Positions 7,972 through 16,500 of a stretch of 64,000 bases of DNA are shown in pieces. The position numbers and the translations under genes are program-made. The number at the start of each line of letters is the position of its first letter. Within the stretch, counting starts at the first letter, position 1. Below the pieces are notes generated by a model, which did not search any database, had not been told where the DNA came from, and saw nothing but the letters and a program-made list of their open reading frames with translations. This DNA is from Paracoccaceae bacterium. Lineage in GTDB: Bacteria > Pseudomonadota > Alphaproteobacteria > Rhodobacterales > Rhodobacteraceae. The stretch spans positions 82,416-146,415 of the forward strand of contig JAJFIC010000052.1 in assembly GCA_021775315.1 (NCBI GenBank), read 5' to 3'.

Positions 7972-8948
7972 TGGAAATCGTATGCCCCGCCGGGACACCT
8001 GCGGCACTGCGCGCTGCCGTCAAAGCGGGCGCGCATACGGTCTATTGCGGCTTTGCCGATGAAACCAACGCACGAAACTTTCCGGGCCTGAATTTCAGCC
8101 GCGCTGAAATGACGGAAGGCATCGCATTCGCCCATTCCCACGGCTCTAAAGTGCTGGTGGCGATTAACACCTTTCCCCGCGCCGGGGCAGAAACGATCTG
8201 GCACAGCGCGGTTTCGGATGCCCACGCTGCCGGTGCCGACGCGGTCATATTGGCCGATGTGGGATTGCTGGCCTACGCCGCTGAAGACCACAGCGATTTG
8301 CGTCGCCATCTGTCGGTTCAAGCGGCGGCGGCGAATGCCGATGTGATCAATTTCTATGCCGAGGCTTTTGGCGTCAAGCGGGTGGTGCTGCCCCGCGTGT
8401 TGTCGGTTCAGGAAATCGCCGCAATCAATGCCGACACCGACGTCGAAACCGAGGTTTTCGTCTTTGGTGGCTTGTGCGTCATGGCCGAGGGGCGGTGTTC
8501 GCTGTCGTCTTATGCAACGGGTCTGTCGCCAAATATGAACGGCGTCTGCTCGCCTGCGACGCATGTTGAATATACTCAGGAGGGTGGCGATCTTGCCGCG
8601 CGGTTGGGCGGGTACACCATTCACCGGGTCGCCGACGGAGAACCTGCGCCCTATCCGACGCTGTGCAAAGGATGCTTTCACGCCGGGAAAAAGACCGGGC
8701 ATGTGTTTGAAGATGCGGTTAGCTTAAATGCCGAACAACTGCTGCCGCAATTGCGTGATGCCGGGGTCACGGCGCTTAAGATCGAAGGCCGCCAGCGGTC
8801 CCGGTCATATGTCAGCCAGGTGGTGAAAAATTTCCGGGCCGCAGTTGACGCGCTTGAGGCCGGGCGCACTTTGCCCGAAGGCATGCTCGCACGCCTTGCG
8901 GAAGGTCAGGCCAGCACCACCGGCGCTTATCGCAAAACCTGGAGGTAG
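7965..8948 (+). CDS. ubiU: O2-independent ubiquinone hydroxylation protein UbiU
   Basis: A 327-residue U32-family protein. The Fe-S cysteines expected for UbiU are present at C171, C178, C195 and C234 (LCVMAEGRC, GVCSP, LCKGC). UbiU forms a heterodimer with UbiV, and each subunit carries a 4Fe-4S cluster; the complex hydroxylates ubiquinone precursors without oxygen. The ATG at 7965 overlaps the end of ubiT. A second ATG two codons on would bring the cysteine numbering into line with the E. coli protein. ubiV follows after 5 bases. Confidence 0.92.
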   Translation: MVMEIVCPAGTPAALRAAVKAGAHTVYCGFADETNARNFPGLNFSRAEMTEGIAFAHSHGSKVLVAINTFPRAGAETIWHSAVSDAHAAGADAVILADVGLLAYAAEDHSDLRRHLSVQAAAANADVINFYAEAFGVKRVVLPRVLSVQEIAAINADTDVETEVFVFGGLCVMAEGRCSLSSYATGLSPNMNGVCSPATHVEYTQEGGDLAARLGGYTIHRVADGEPAPYPTLCKGCFHAGKKTGHVFEDAVSLNAEQLLPQLRDAGVTALKIEGRQRSRSYVSQVVKNFRAAVDALEAGRTLPEGMLARLAEGQASTTGAYRKTWR

Positions 8949-8953
8949 CCGAA

Positions 8954-9853
8954 ATGGAATTGACAGTCGGTGCCAATCAGTTTTTCTGGAAACCCGAACA
9001 ATGGGCTGCGTTTTATGGCGACCTTTGTACCGCCCCGGTGGATCGTGTGGTTTTGGGTGAACTGGTTTGCTCCAAAAGGCTGCCGTTTTATCAGGATCAA
9101 CTGCCCACAGCGATCGAACGCCTGATGCAAGCGGGTAAAAAGGTAACCCTGACAAGCCTTGCGCTGGTGACGCTCAAGCGCGAACGCAAAATGACCAGCG
9201 AACTGGCCGCCATGAATATTGAGGTCGAGGTGAACGACCTGACGGCACTGGCCGTGCTGCCCAAAGATGTTCCGTTTTCGGTTGGGCCACTGGTGAATGT
9301 CTACAACGAAACGACGCTGGCTTGGCTGGCCGGGCGCGGTGCCACGCGGGTCTGTCTGCCGCCCGAATTGCCGCTGGCCTCGGTCGCGGTGCTGACGCGC
9401 GCGGCAAATGATCTTGGTCTGGAGATCGAGGTTTGGGGCCATGGGCGGTTGCCATTGGCAATATCCGGGCGCTGCTATCACGCCCGATTGCATGGCCGTA
9501 CCAAGGATAATTGCCAGTTCGCCTGCGAAGACGACGCCGACGGTTTGGCCGTGGAAACGCTGGACAACCAGCCGTTTCTGGCCATCAACGGCGTGCAAAC
9601 GCTTTCCGCCAGCCATGCCAGCACAGCCTACCAGATCGAAGCCCTGCAAGATGCCGGCGTGTCCGCCTTGCGATTGTCACCGCAATCAACGGGGTTTGTT
9701 GCATTATGTGACCTCTATCGCAACCGGATCATGGGCAAAACTGATGCCACGGAACTGGTGGCGGGCATTGTGGCGCAGAACCCGGATTGCCAGCTTTCAG
9801 ATGGATTCCTGACTGGGTCGCGCGGATCGGATTGGTCAGGCAGCAGCGGCTGA
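8954..9853 (+). CDS. ubiV: O2-independent ubiquinone hydroxylation protein UbiV
   Basis: A 299-residue partner of UbiU. Cysteines at C39 (GELVCSKR), C174, C187 and C191 (GRCYHARLHG, NCQFAC) match the four Fe-S ligands known in UbiV. It is the last gene of ubiTUV. A hairpin with a T run starts just before its stop codon and probably ends the transcript, protecting the convergent sit operon. Confidence 0.92.
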   Translation: MELTVGANQFFWKPEQWAAFYGDLCTAPVDRVVLGELVCSKRLPFYQDQLPTAIERLMQAGKKVTLTSLALVTLKRERKMTSELAAMNIEVEVNDLTALAVLPKDVPFSVGPLVNVYNETTLAWLAGRGATRVCLPPELPLASVAVLTRAANDLGLEIEVWGHGRLPLAISGRCYHARLHGRTKDNCQFACEDDADGLAVETLDNQPFLAINGVQTLSASHASTAYQIEALQDAGVSALRLSPQSTGFVALCDLYRNRIMGKTDATELVAGIVAQNPDCQLSDGFLTGSRGSDWSGSSG

Positions 9854-9868
9854 TTGCGCCGCTGTTTT
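9844..9868 (+). terminator. Rho-independent terminator of ubiTUV
   Basis: Perfect 7-base arms CAGCGGC (9844-9850) and GCCGCTG (9858-9864) enclose a 7-base loop and are followed by TTTT. The loop contains the ubiV stop codon. The convergent sitD gene ends five bases further on. Confidence 0.75.
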
Positions 9869-9872
9869 GGGG

Positions 9873-10703
9873 TCAAACCACGGAGATACTACGCGCCAGC
9901 ATACTTGACCGGACGAAGGCGACGATGAATATCAACGTCAGGATCAGAATAATCGTGGGCGCTGGTGCACTGTCGATGAAGAAACTGACATAAACGCCCG
10001 AAACGCCTGACAACAATGTCACGCCAACCGCTATGGGCAGCATCAGCGCAAAGCGTTTGGTCAGCAGGAATGCGATAGCGCCCGGGGCAATCAACAGGCC
10101 AATCGACAAGATAATCCCGACCGCTGAAAGTGTCGCAACGATCGTCAAAGAAATCAAAGTCAGCAACCCATAGTGCAGCCAACCAACATGCAACCCAACA
10201 GCCTGCGCCTGAATAGGATCAAAGGCGTGCAACAGAAAATCCTGACGTTTGGCGATAATCACAACGCCAACAAACGCAGCGATTAGCCCTGCGGTCCAAA
10301 GGTCAGCCGCGTTCACCCCCAGCATGTTGCCAAACAGGATATGGTCAAGGTGCACATCGGTGCTGATTTTTGTATAAAGCACGATCCCGGCACCAAACAT
10401 GCCTGAAAAAACGATACCCATTACGGTATCTTGTTTCACCCGACTGTTGCCCGCCAGAAACCCGGTCGCTAGGGCACAAATCATACCTGCAAAGAAAGCC
10501 CCGATGATCAACGGGATGCCCAGCAAATAGGCCACAACGACGCCGGGCAGCACCGCATGGCTGATGGCATCGCCCATCAGGGACCAGCCCTTGAGCACCA
10601 AATAGCACGACAGCATGCTGGTGGGCACGGCAAGTATCGCCATCATAAGAAACGCGTTGTTCATAAAGGCGAACTGGAATGGGAAAAGCAGTGTCTCAAT
10701 CAT
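9873..10703 (-). CDS. sitD: Manganese/iron ABC transporter permease SitD
   Basis: A 276-residue ABC-3 family membrane protein with about eight hydrophobic segments and the family motif KGWSLMGDAISHAVLPG near residue 40. Together with SitC it forms the inner-membrane channel of a Mn2+ (or Fe2+) importer. It is the last of four overlapping genes, and its start overlaps the sitC stop by 4 bases. Zinc-specific ZnuB homologues look similar; the two-permease layout favours Sit/Mnt. Confidence 0.88.
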   Translation of the reverse strand: MIETLLFPFQFAFMNNAFLMMAILAVPTSMLSCYLVLKGWSLMGDAISHAVLPGVVVAYLLGIPLIIGAFFAGMICALATGFLAGNSRVKQDTVMGIVFSGMFGAGIVLYTKISTDVHLDHILFGNMLGVNAADLWTAGLIAAFVGVVIIAKRQDFLLHAFDPIQAQAVGLHVGWLHYGLLTLISLTIVATLSAVGIILSIGLLIAPGAIAFLLTKRFALMLPIAVGVTLLSGVSGVYVSFFIDSAPAPTIILILTLIFIVAFVRSSMLARSISVV

Positions 10704-11557
10704 TGTTCAACCAATGCCCGCGCAGCCTTGCGTCGCGTCGCCAAATAACCGTGTTTCGGGGCAAGGAAGAACACAATTATGAAGATAAGTGTTTGCAATG
10801 AAACGATCAGACCACCCGTCGCGCCATCCAAAAAGAAGCTGAGATAAGCACCAACAAAGCTGGTCATGGATCCAATCAGGACGCTTAAGGTAAGCAAACG
10901 TGGAAAGCGGTCGGTCAGCAGATAAGCCGTAGCACCGGGTGTGACGACCATCGCAATCACCAGGAAAGCGCCAACAGTTTGTAGGGCCGCGACACAAGAG
11001 GCAGACAAAAGGGTAAAGAAAACGACCTTAAGCAGGTCAGGTTTAAGCCCGATGGACCGCGCATGGTTTTCATCAAAGAACGTCACCATCAGATCTTTCC
11101 ACTTGGCCAATAAAATCGCCAGCGTCACGAACCCGATTATTGCCAACTGCAAGGTGTCTGAGGGTGTGATGGCAAGAATGTTGCCCATTGTGATTGTCTG
11201 AACGCTTACCGAGGTCGGTGACAGCGACACCATGAACAGGCCAAGACCAAAGAACGATGTGAATATGATGCCGATGATCGTATCCTCTTTCAGCCCCGAC
11301 CTCTGGTTGAGAAATAACATTGCCCCGGCGGCCAACCCGCCTGCTGCAAACGCCCCCAAAGCAAAAGGCAGGCCCAGCATATAGGCCCCTGCAACGCCCG
11401 GAACGATGGAATGGCTTAGGGCGTCGCCGATCAACGACCAGCCTTTCAGCATCAGGTAGGCCGACAAGAAAGCGCAAACCGCCCCCACCAGCGCGCTGAC
11501 CCACATCGCGTTAAACATGTAGTTGTAAGTGAACGGCAGCAGCAGCGTATCTATCAT
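10700..11557 (-). CDS. sitC: Manganese/iron ABC transporter permease SitC
   Basis: A 285-residue ABC-3 permease, paralogous to the next gene, with the same KGWSLIGDALSHSIVPG motif near residue 40 and repeated transmembrane segments. The N-terminus (MIDTLLLPFTYNYMFNAMWVS) and that of SitD are clearly related, as expected for an ancestral duplication. Its start overlaps sitB by 4 bases and its end overlaps sitD by 4 bases. Confidence 0.88.
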   Translation of the reverse strand: MIDTLLLPFTYNYMFNAMWVSALVGAVCAFLSAYLMLKGWSLIGDALSHSIVPGVAGAYMLGLPFALGAFAAGGLAAGAMLFLNQRSGLKEDTIIGIIFTSFFGLGLFMVSLSPTSVSVQTITMGNILAITPSDTLQLAIIGFVTLAILLAKWKDLMVTFFDENHARSIGLKPDLLKVVFFTLLSASCVAALQTVGAFLVIAMVVTPGATAYLLTDRFPRLLTLSVLIGSMTSFVGAYLSFFLDGATGGLIVSLQTLIFIIVFFLAPKHGYLATRRKAARALVEQ

Positions 11558-12396
11558 TTGTCGGCCTCGTCGCCGTAAACGACGAAGGGGCGTTCATCAT
11601 CCGTGATCACACGGATCTTACGGCTGTCGTCGTCGTCATGCAGGTCTGACCCACCCAAAACGAAATGGCGCAATACACCGCCAAAAGCCAACTCTAGGTT
11701 CTTTTGGGTGAATGTTTCTTTGGTCAGCCCAAAGGCCAGCACGGTTTCTTTTACCAATATGGTGCGATCGCAAAACTCAGGAACCGAGCCAAGGTTGTGG
11801 GTAGAGACAAGCATCACGCGGCCTTCGTCACGCATCTCGCGCAACAGCGCAATGATCGCGTCTTCGGTCTGAACATCGACGCCGGTAAACGGCTCGTCTA
11901 ACAATATCACTTTGCCGTCCTGCGCCAAAGCTCGGGCAAGAAAAACGCGTTTTCGCTGTCCGCCGGAAAGTTCGCCAATCTGGCGAAGGCGAAAATCGGC
12001 CATACCTACGCGGTCCAGCGCAGTGGTTACAGCCTCGCGATCTGCTCGGCTTGGGCGGCGCAGAAAACCCATATGGCCGTAGCGGCCCATCATCACAACG
12101 TCTTCGACAAGAACCGGGAACGTCCAATCGACCTCTTCTGCTTGCGGAACATAGGCCACGATGCTTTTTCGCAGGGCCTCTTTGACGGGCATGCCCAGCA
12201 CCGAAATTTCGCCTTTGGCGGTTGGCACAAAACCCATGATCGCTTTGAACAAGGTAGACTTGCCTGCGCCGTTTACGCCAACCAATGCCGTGATCGTGCC
12301 TGTTGGAATTTCAAATGTTGCATCACGAAGCGCGGTGTTACCGTTGCGGTAGGTAACAGTCACATTCTGAGCCGTGATGCCTTTGATATCGGTCAA
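11554..12396 (-). CDS. sitB: Manganese/iron ABC transporter ATP-binding protein SitB
   Basis: A 280-residue ATPase with Walker A GVNGAGKS, signature LSGGQRKRV and Walker B VILLDEPFTGVD. It powers the SitC/SitD channel from the cytoplasmic face. The C-terminal tail is acidic (GGSDLHDDDDSRK), which could bind metal, but that is speculation. It overlaps sitA and sitC by 4 bases each. Confidence 0.9.
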   Translation of the reverse strand: MTDIKGITAQNVTVTYRNGNTALRDATFEIPTGTITALVGVNGAGKSTLFKAIMGFVPTAKGEISVLGMPVKEALRKSIVAYVPQAEEVDWTFPVLVEDVVMMGRYGHMGFLRRPSRADREAVTTALDRVGMADFRLRQIGELSGGQRKRVFLARALAQDGKVILLDEPFTGVDVQTEDAIIALLREMRDEGRVMLVSTHNLGSVPEFCDRTILVKETVLAFGLTKETFTQKNLELAFGGVLRHFVLGGSDLHDDDDSRKIRVITDDERPFVVYGDEADK

Positions 12397-13283
12397 TCTG
12401 TCAAACCCCGTGCGATGGTTTCTGATGTGATCTTGAGAAGGTCGATATAGGTCGGCACCAAGCCGTCTTTGTCGGTCAAGCTATCCACATAAAGGACGCC
12501 GCCATATTCCGCACCTGTTTCGCGTGCAACTTGTTTGGCGGGTGCCTGGCTGACGGTGCTTTCACAGAATACAGTTTTGATTTTGTTGGCGCGAACACCG
12601 TCGATCACCTTGCGCACCTGCTGCGGTGTGCCTTGCTGATCGGCGTTGATTGGCCAGAGGTACAGTTCCTGCATCTCAAAATCGCGGATCAAATAGCTGA
12701 ACGCGCCTTCGCAGGTCACCAACCAACGTTGCGCTGGCGGGATCGCCAAAATTGCATCGCGCAACGGGGCGATGGCATCGGTAATCTCGCGCTTATAAGC
12801 ATCGGCGTTGGTTGCATAAGTCGCTGCATTTTTGGGGTCATGCGCGATGAACGCATCGCGGATATTATCAACATAGATCAAGGCACTTGTCAGGCTCATC
12901 CATGCATGTGGGTTCGGCTTGCCGTTATATTCACCTTCTGTGATGCCCATCGGTTCAATGCCGTCGCTGAGCGTCGCGCTGGGCACATCAGATAGGTTGG
13001 AAAAAAACTGTTCGAACCACAGTTCTAAGTTCAGACCATTCCAAAGGATCAGATCGGCGTCCTGCGCGCGGATGATATCGCGCGGGGTTGGTTGATAGCC
13101 GTGGATCTCTGCACCTGCTTTGGTGATGCTTTCGACGATAGCCGCGTCCCCGGCCACATTGCGCGCCATATCTGCAATGACCGTAAATGTCGTGACGGCC
13201 TTGAATTTATTGTCTTGGGCGGTCGCGGTCGTTGCCAGAGCAATGGCACCCAACAAACCCATGAACATTGCGACTATCTTCAT
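12393..13283 (-). CDS. sitA: Manganese/iron-binding periplasmic protein SitA
   Basis: A 296-residue cluster A-I solute-binding protein. A Sec signal peptide ends near residue 22 (ATTATAQ). The four expected metal ligands are present: His61, His126 (NPHAWMS), Glu192 (TCEGAFSYL) and Asp267 (YVDSLTD). Two His plus Glu and Asp favours Mn2+/Fe2+ over Zn2+, and there is no His-rich loop of the ZnuA kind. First gene of sitABCD, preceded by two 15-base operator-like sequences. Confidence 0.9.
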   Translation of the reverse strand: MKIVAMFMGLLGAIALATTATAQDNKFKAVTTFTVIADMARNVAGDAAIVESITKAGAEIHGYQPTPRDIIRAQDADLILWNGLNLELWFEQFFSNLSDVPSATLSDGIEPMGITEGEYNGKPNPHAWMSLTSALIYVDNIRDAFIAHDPKNAATYATNADAYKREITDAIAPLRDAILAIPPAQRWLVTCEGAFSYLIRDFEMQELYLWPINADQQGTPQQVRKVIDGVRANKIKTVFCESTVSQAPAKQVARETGAEYGGVLYVDSLTDKDGLVPTYIDLLKITSETIARGLTD

Positions 13284-13330
13284 TCTGGCCGATCTTTAGA
13301 AACGGAAAATTACACTCCTCAGACTCAATA

Positions 13331-13374
13331 TGAGAATTGTTCGCAACTGTAAATGAAATTGATAACCATTCGCA
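13331..13374 (-). promoter_or_regulatory. Paired operator-like sequences upstream of sitA
   Basis: Two related 15-mers, TGAGAATTGTTCGCA (13331-13345) and TGATAACCATTCGCA (13360-13374), agree at 11 of 15 positions and lie 29 bases apart, close to three helical turns. Each is a rough dyad. In Rhodobacterales, sitABCD is normally repressed by the Fur-family manganese regulator Mur, so these are candidate Mur sites; the exact Mur consensus was not checked. Confidence 0.5.
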
Positions 13375-13501
13375 AAGATAGTCTCGAGCTGGGAAACAAA
13401 GGTCCATATTGACCCATCGCATCAGCGCATTTTTGATGCCCTTGTTGGCGCAGCTATTGACCAGAAGAACGGGACTTTGGCCTGATCCCGCAGGCGGGTG
13501 C

Positions 13502-15304
13502 TCATTCAACAGGCCAGAAAAACGCTTTGACGTTGCCTTGTATCTCCACCTGCAATTTGCCGGCATCGACCCCATCAAGGATGTGGTACATCACCACCTC
13601 TTTTGTGCCGCTCTGACTTACCTGAAGGCTCATCATTGCCTTCATGATATTTGAAAGCTTTCCAGCAAAAGAATTGGCCGGGTATTCGCGCGTATTAAGG
13701 TTGGTAAAAATTCGCGCAACGGCGGCGCTGCTGGCAAGCCCGCCGACGGTTCCCGCAACCACCAATTCTTTTTTGAAATCGCACCACCAGCCAGACGGGG
13801 TGTTGATCAACCCGCCCTTTTCGACGCGGGAAGTTTGCCATGTATATTTCATCCGGGCCTGAATGTCTTCGTATTCGATTTCCTCTGACTCCATCTCGCG
13901 GCGGAATTTGACGAAGCCTTTGAAACGGCAGGCATGGTTGACCCATTTATAGGCCAGCGCCGAAGTGTTGCCGGGGAAATGGCTGGTGGGGAATTTAAGC
14001 CACCACCCTTTAGATTTGACCAGCATGCCGCCATTTGTGCCAAATTCCAGTGTCAGTTCATCCAACGCCGGTACGATTAAGGTCTGGCTGACCTGCATCT
14101 CTGCCAGATTCCATTTCTTGGCCAGACCACCGGCGACCAGTTTGCCCTCCATATCTGATGATTGCGAAGTATTGGCCATGATCAGCACGATCTTCTGGAC
14201 GTCATCCAGTGTTTCACCTTCGCAGGGGCCGGTTTCCACATTGCAGACCATGCGCGTGTTTTCACCGCTCCAGTCCTCATAGGTATAGGTATCGCCGCCC
14301 TTCTTTTTCAGATAGGCGTGAACGACGAATTCAGGATCGTCAGCCAATTCACCAAAAACCACATGAAACCATTCCAGATCCGCGTCGATGTTCAGCATTA
14401 CGTGTTGCCAGCTAAGTGGAGGCAAAACGACATCGGTACTGACAACGCCTTCGGAAGGCACGTCATACAACGCTTCGTCAAAGCTCGGGGTCAGGTTCTC
14501 TCCGTCGGTTGCAAGCAAAGGCGAGCCTTCGATAATGATCGGTGAAACCGGGTCACGGTTGAACATCAGCTTGGTAAAGTCGGCCCACATCATGTCCAGA
14601 CCCATTTGGCTGGCGACCGCATCGCCGTCTTTGCTCGCACCGTAAAGGGTCATCAGGGTACGAAAGCTGCCGGGATCTTGCTGCCAAAGATAGAAAACGA
14701 AAAGTGCTGCAAAATGGTCTGCGTCAAGCAATCCGACAGCCTGATGCCGCGCCGATAAAAATAGATAATTCTCCATTCGCGCGCGTTTGTGGGTGTTTGG
14801 TGCGTTGAAATAATACTCAGCAATTTCCGCTGTACCCTCGACTAACCACAAATCATGCGCCGACAATTGTGCTTTGTCTACGACGCCGGATCGATATGAA
14901 AGGTGGTGGAACAATTCATGCGTTATGGTTGTTTTCAGCGTATCGAGGCTGGTGATCATATCAGGGTCGACACTGATGGTGAAATTCGCGTCGTCATCGG
15001 TCATGGCCAGTGGCTCTTGACCACCGGACACCAAAGCGTCGAGCTGATATGCCGTCAGCTCGGCGTTATTCATAATCTCGATAGGCACCTTCTGCGGCGA
15101 CGGGTTCATGCCGCCGATTTGGCTGAAGAAAATGAACATCTCGCCATAGATCTGATCCACATGATCCGCGACAATCAACGCAGCCGTCGCGCTTTCTGCC
15201 TCAAAGGTGATCGTGGCGTGGGTGCTTTCCAGAACCTCTGCGTTTGCAGGCAGGACGCCTAGCAAAAGTGCCAGCAATGATGATGTCAGACGGTTAGACG
15301 TCAT
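13502..15304 (-). CDS. Exported HExxH zinc metalloprotease-like protein
   Basis: A 600-residue protein with a Sec signal peptide ending near residue 22. Residues 129-133 are HELFH, preceded by a hydrophobic strand, and WLVEGTAE (153-160) supplies Glu156 as likely third zinc ligand. This is the gluzincin arrangement of peptidase MA-type enzymes. The C-terminal half (about 290-600) has no motif I recognise and contains several cysteines and tryptophans. It is the third gene of an operon and overlaps the preceding gene by 4 bases. The combination with an exported double-vWA protein suggests work at the envelope. Substrate unknown. Confidence 0.7.
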   Translation of the reverse strand: MTSNRLTSSLLALLLGVLPANAEVLESTHATITFEAESATAALIVADHVDQIYGEMFIFFSQIGGMNPSPQKVPIEIMNNAELTAYQLDALVSGGQEPLAMTDDDANFTISVDPDMITSLDTLKTTITHELFHHLSYRSGVVDKAQLSAHDLWLVEGTAEIAEYYFNAPNTHKRARMENYLFLSARHQAVGLLDADHFAALFVFYLWQQDPGSFRTLMTLYGASKDGDAVASQMGLDMMWADFTKLMFNRDPVSPIIIEGSPLLATDGENLTPSFDEALYDVPSEGVVSTDVVLPPLSWQHVMLNIDADLEWFHVVFGELADDPEFVVHAYLKKKGGDTYTYEDWSGENTRMVCNVETGPCEGETLDDVQKIVLIMANTSQSSDMEGKLVAGGLAKKWNLAEMQVSQTLIVPALDELTLEFGTNGGMLVKSKGWWLKFPTSHFPGNTSALAYKWVNHACRFKGFVKFRREMESEEIEYEDIQARMKYTWQTSRVEKGGLINTPSGWWCDFKKELVVAGTVGGLASSAAVARIFTNLNTREYPANSFAGKLSNIMKAMMSLQVSQSGTKEVVMYHILDGVDAGKLQVEIQGNVKAFFWPVE

Positions 15305-16500
15305 TGGTTCTCGATCCCCGCGATTTTGGCACCTTCGTCTGTTCCGATGATGATCAATACTGGTGCGAATGTTGGTATTCTGCTGCCCATAAACCTGAGC
15401 CGTAGGCGGTTGCTGCCCAAATCTTCGATCTCTGCTTGGTCCGGATCGGCCCCAATGGCGGTCACGATTGACGACATCGAAAGGAACCTCGCCATCGCTT
15501 TGCGTCCTTCGCGTGTTTCTGCGAAATAAGGCGCAAGGATATCCGGGTTGGCCAACAGCTGGGCCGTTGTCGGCGCGTCCTCGCCCAATAAGGCGTCTAC
15601 CAGTGATCGAACAAGTTTTTCGCCGCTGGATGTATCAGCGGAGACTTCGGCAGGCGCTGGTTCTGTCGTCTCGTCCAGCCGCTTGAGCGTGGCGATTTGC
15701 CAACCGTGGCGGCGGTCTTTTTTCAGGGTCACTGCGAATTGCTGCCGACTAACAGTGGTACGCCTTGGGATTTCCACAAGGATCGTGCCTTGTGCGCCAT
15801 CACGCGTTAAGGAAAAATCTTCCAGATTGATCGTTTTGTCACGATCCAGGATCGCTGCCGCCCAAAGTCCGCTGGCCGAAGCCCTGGCCGTCAGACAAGC
15901 AGCGCGTTCGGTCAAAGTGCAATCTGGCTGGCGCCGCCAATAGCCCCCGCCAAGCGCCCAATATTGGTTCAGGTTTTCGTAAAGCCAGGATTGCTCAGCC
16001 AGCGCATTGCGACGCTCAGAGGCTGCGATCAGGTCGCTCAACCAAGCCTTCAGAACGATTTCGGGGTCGGCAGTCGTTGACAAGGGCCGCCGTTGAAGAA
16101 GCCGTATCGCGCGCAGTTTCCATTCGCCGTGCACGCGGATGAAATCGACCGCAACCGACCATTCAAAACCCGGCGTTTCGCGATACCTCATTATGACCGG
16201 AACCCGCGCCGCGTCTTTGGCAAACTGCGGCTTGCCAACGGTAAAACCTTCAGCCCCGAACAAGGCAATATGGCCCATAACCATTCCGATACCGGGTTTG
16301 ATAACGGGGTTCATCCAGCGTTGGTCGTCGTCAATCAGGTCGAGGAATTCCGGTGCGGTTTCGCGGTTTCCAAGTGTCGACTGTGCGGTAGCCGCCGCAA
16401 GAACTTCGTCAAGATAGCTGATGGACGCATTTCGCAGATCCTGCCCGAAAGCGGGTGATGCCACGGCCAGAAACAGTGTGCATATCCAGACCTTAATCAT
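15301..16500 (-). CDS. Exported protein of unknown function, possibly NTF2-like repeats
   Basis: A 399-residue protein with a clear signal peptide (MIKVWICTLFLAVASPAFG). I do not recognise a named family. Two segments, VDFIRVHGEWKLRAIRLL (about 120) and LKKDRRHGWQIATLKRL (about 250), resemble the closing strands of NTF2-like domains, and a third copy may follow at the C-terminus. It overlaps the upstream vWA gene by 8 bases and the downstream metalloprotease by 4, so all three are almost certainly co-translated. A scaffold or ligand-binding role is a guess. Confidence 0.6.
   Translation of the reverse strand: MIKVWICTLFLAVASPAFGQDLRNASISYLDEVLAAATAQSTLGNRETAPEFLDLIDDDQRWMNPVIKPGIGMVMGHIALFGAEGFTVGKPQFAKDAARVPVIMRYRETPGFEWSVAVDFIRVHGEWKLRAIRLLQRRPLSTTADPEIVLKAWLSDLIAASERRNALAEQSWLYENLNQYWALGGGYWRRQPDCTLTERAACLTARASASGLWAAAILDRDKTINLEDFSLTRDGAQGTILVEIPRRTTVSRQQFAVTLKKDRRHGWQIATLKRLDETTEPAPAEVSADTSSGEKLVRSLVDALLGEDAPTTAQLLANPDILAPYFAETREGRKAMARFLSMSSIVTAIGADPDQAEIEDLGSNRLRLRFMGSRIPTFAPVLIIIGTDEGAKIAGIENQ

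Noticed and set aside
7746..8702. A 318-codon open frame on the minus strand
   Set aside because: Antisense to ubiT/ubiU; those genes show correct Fe-S cysteines and coupling.
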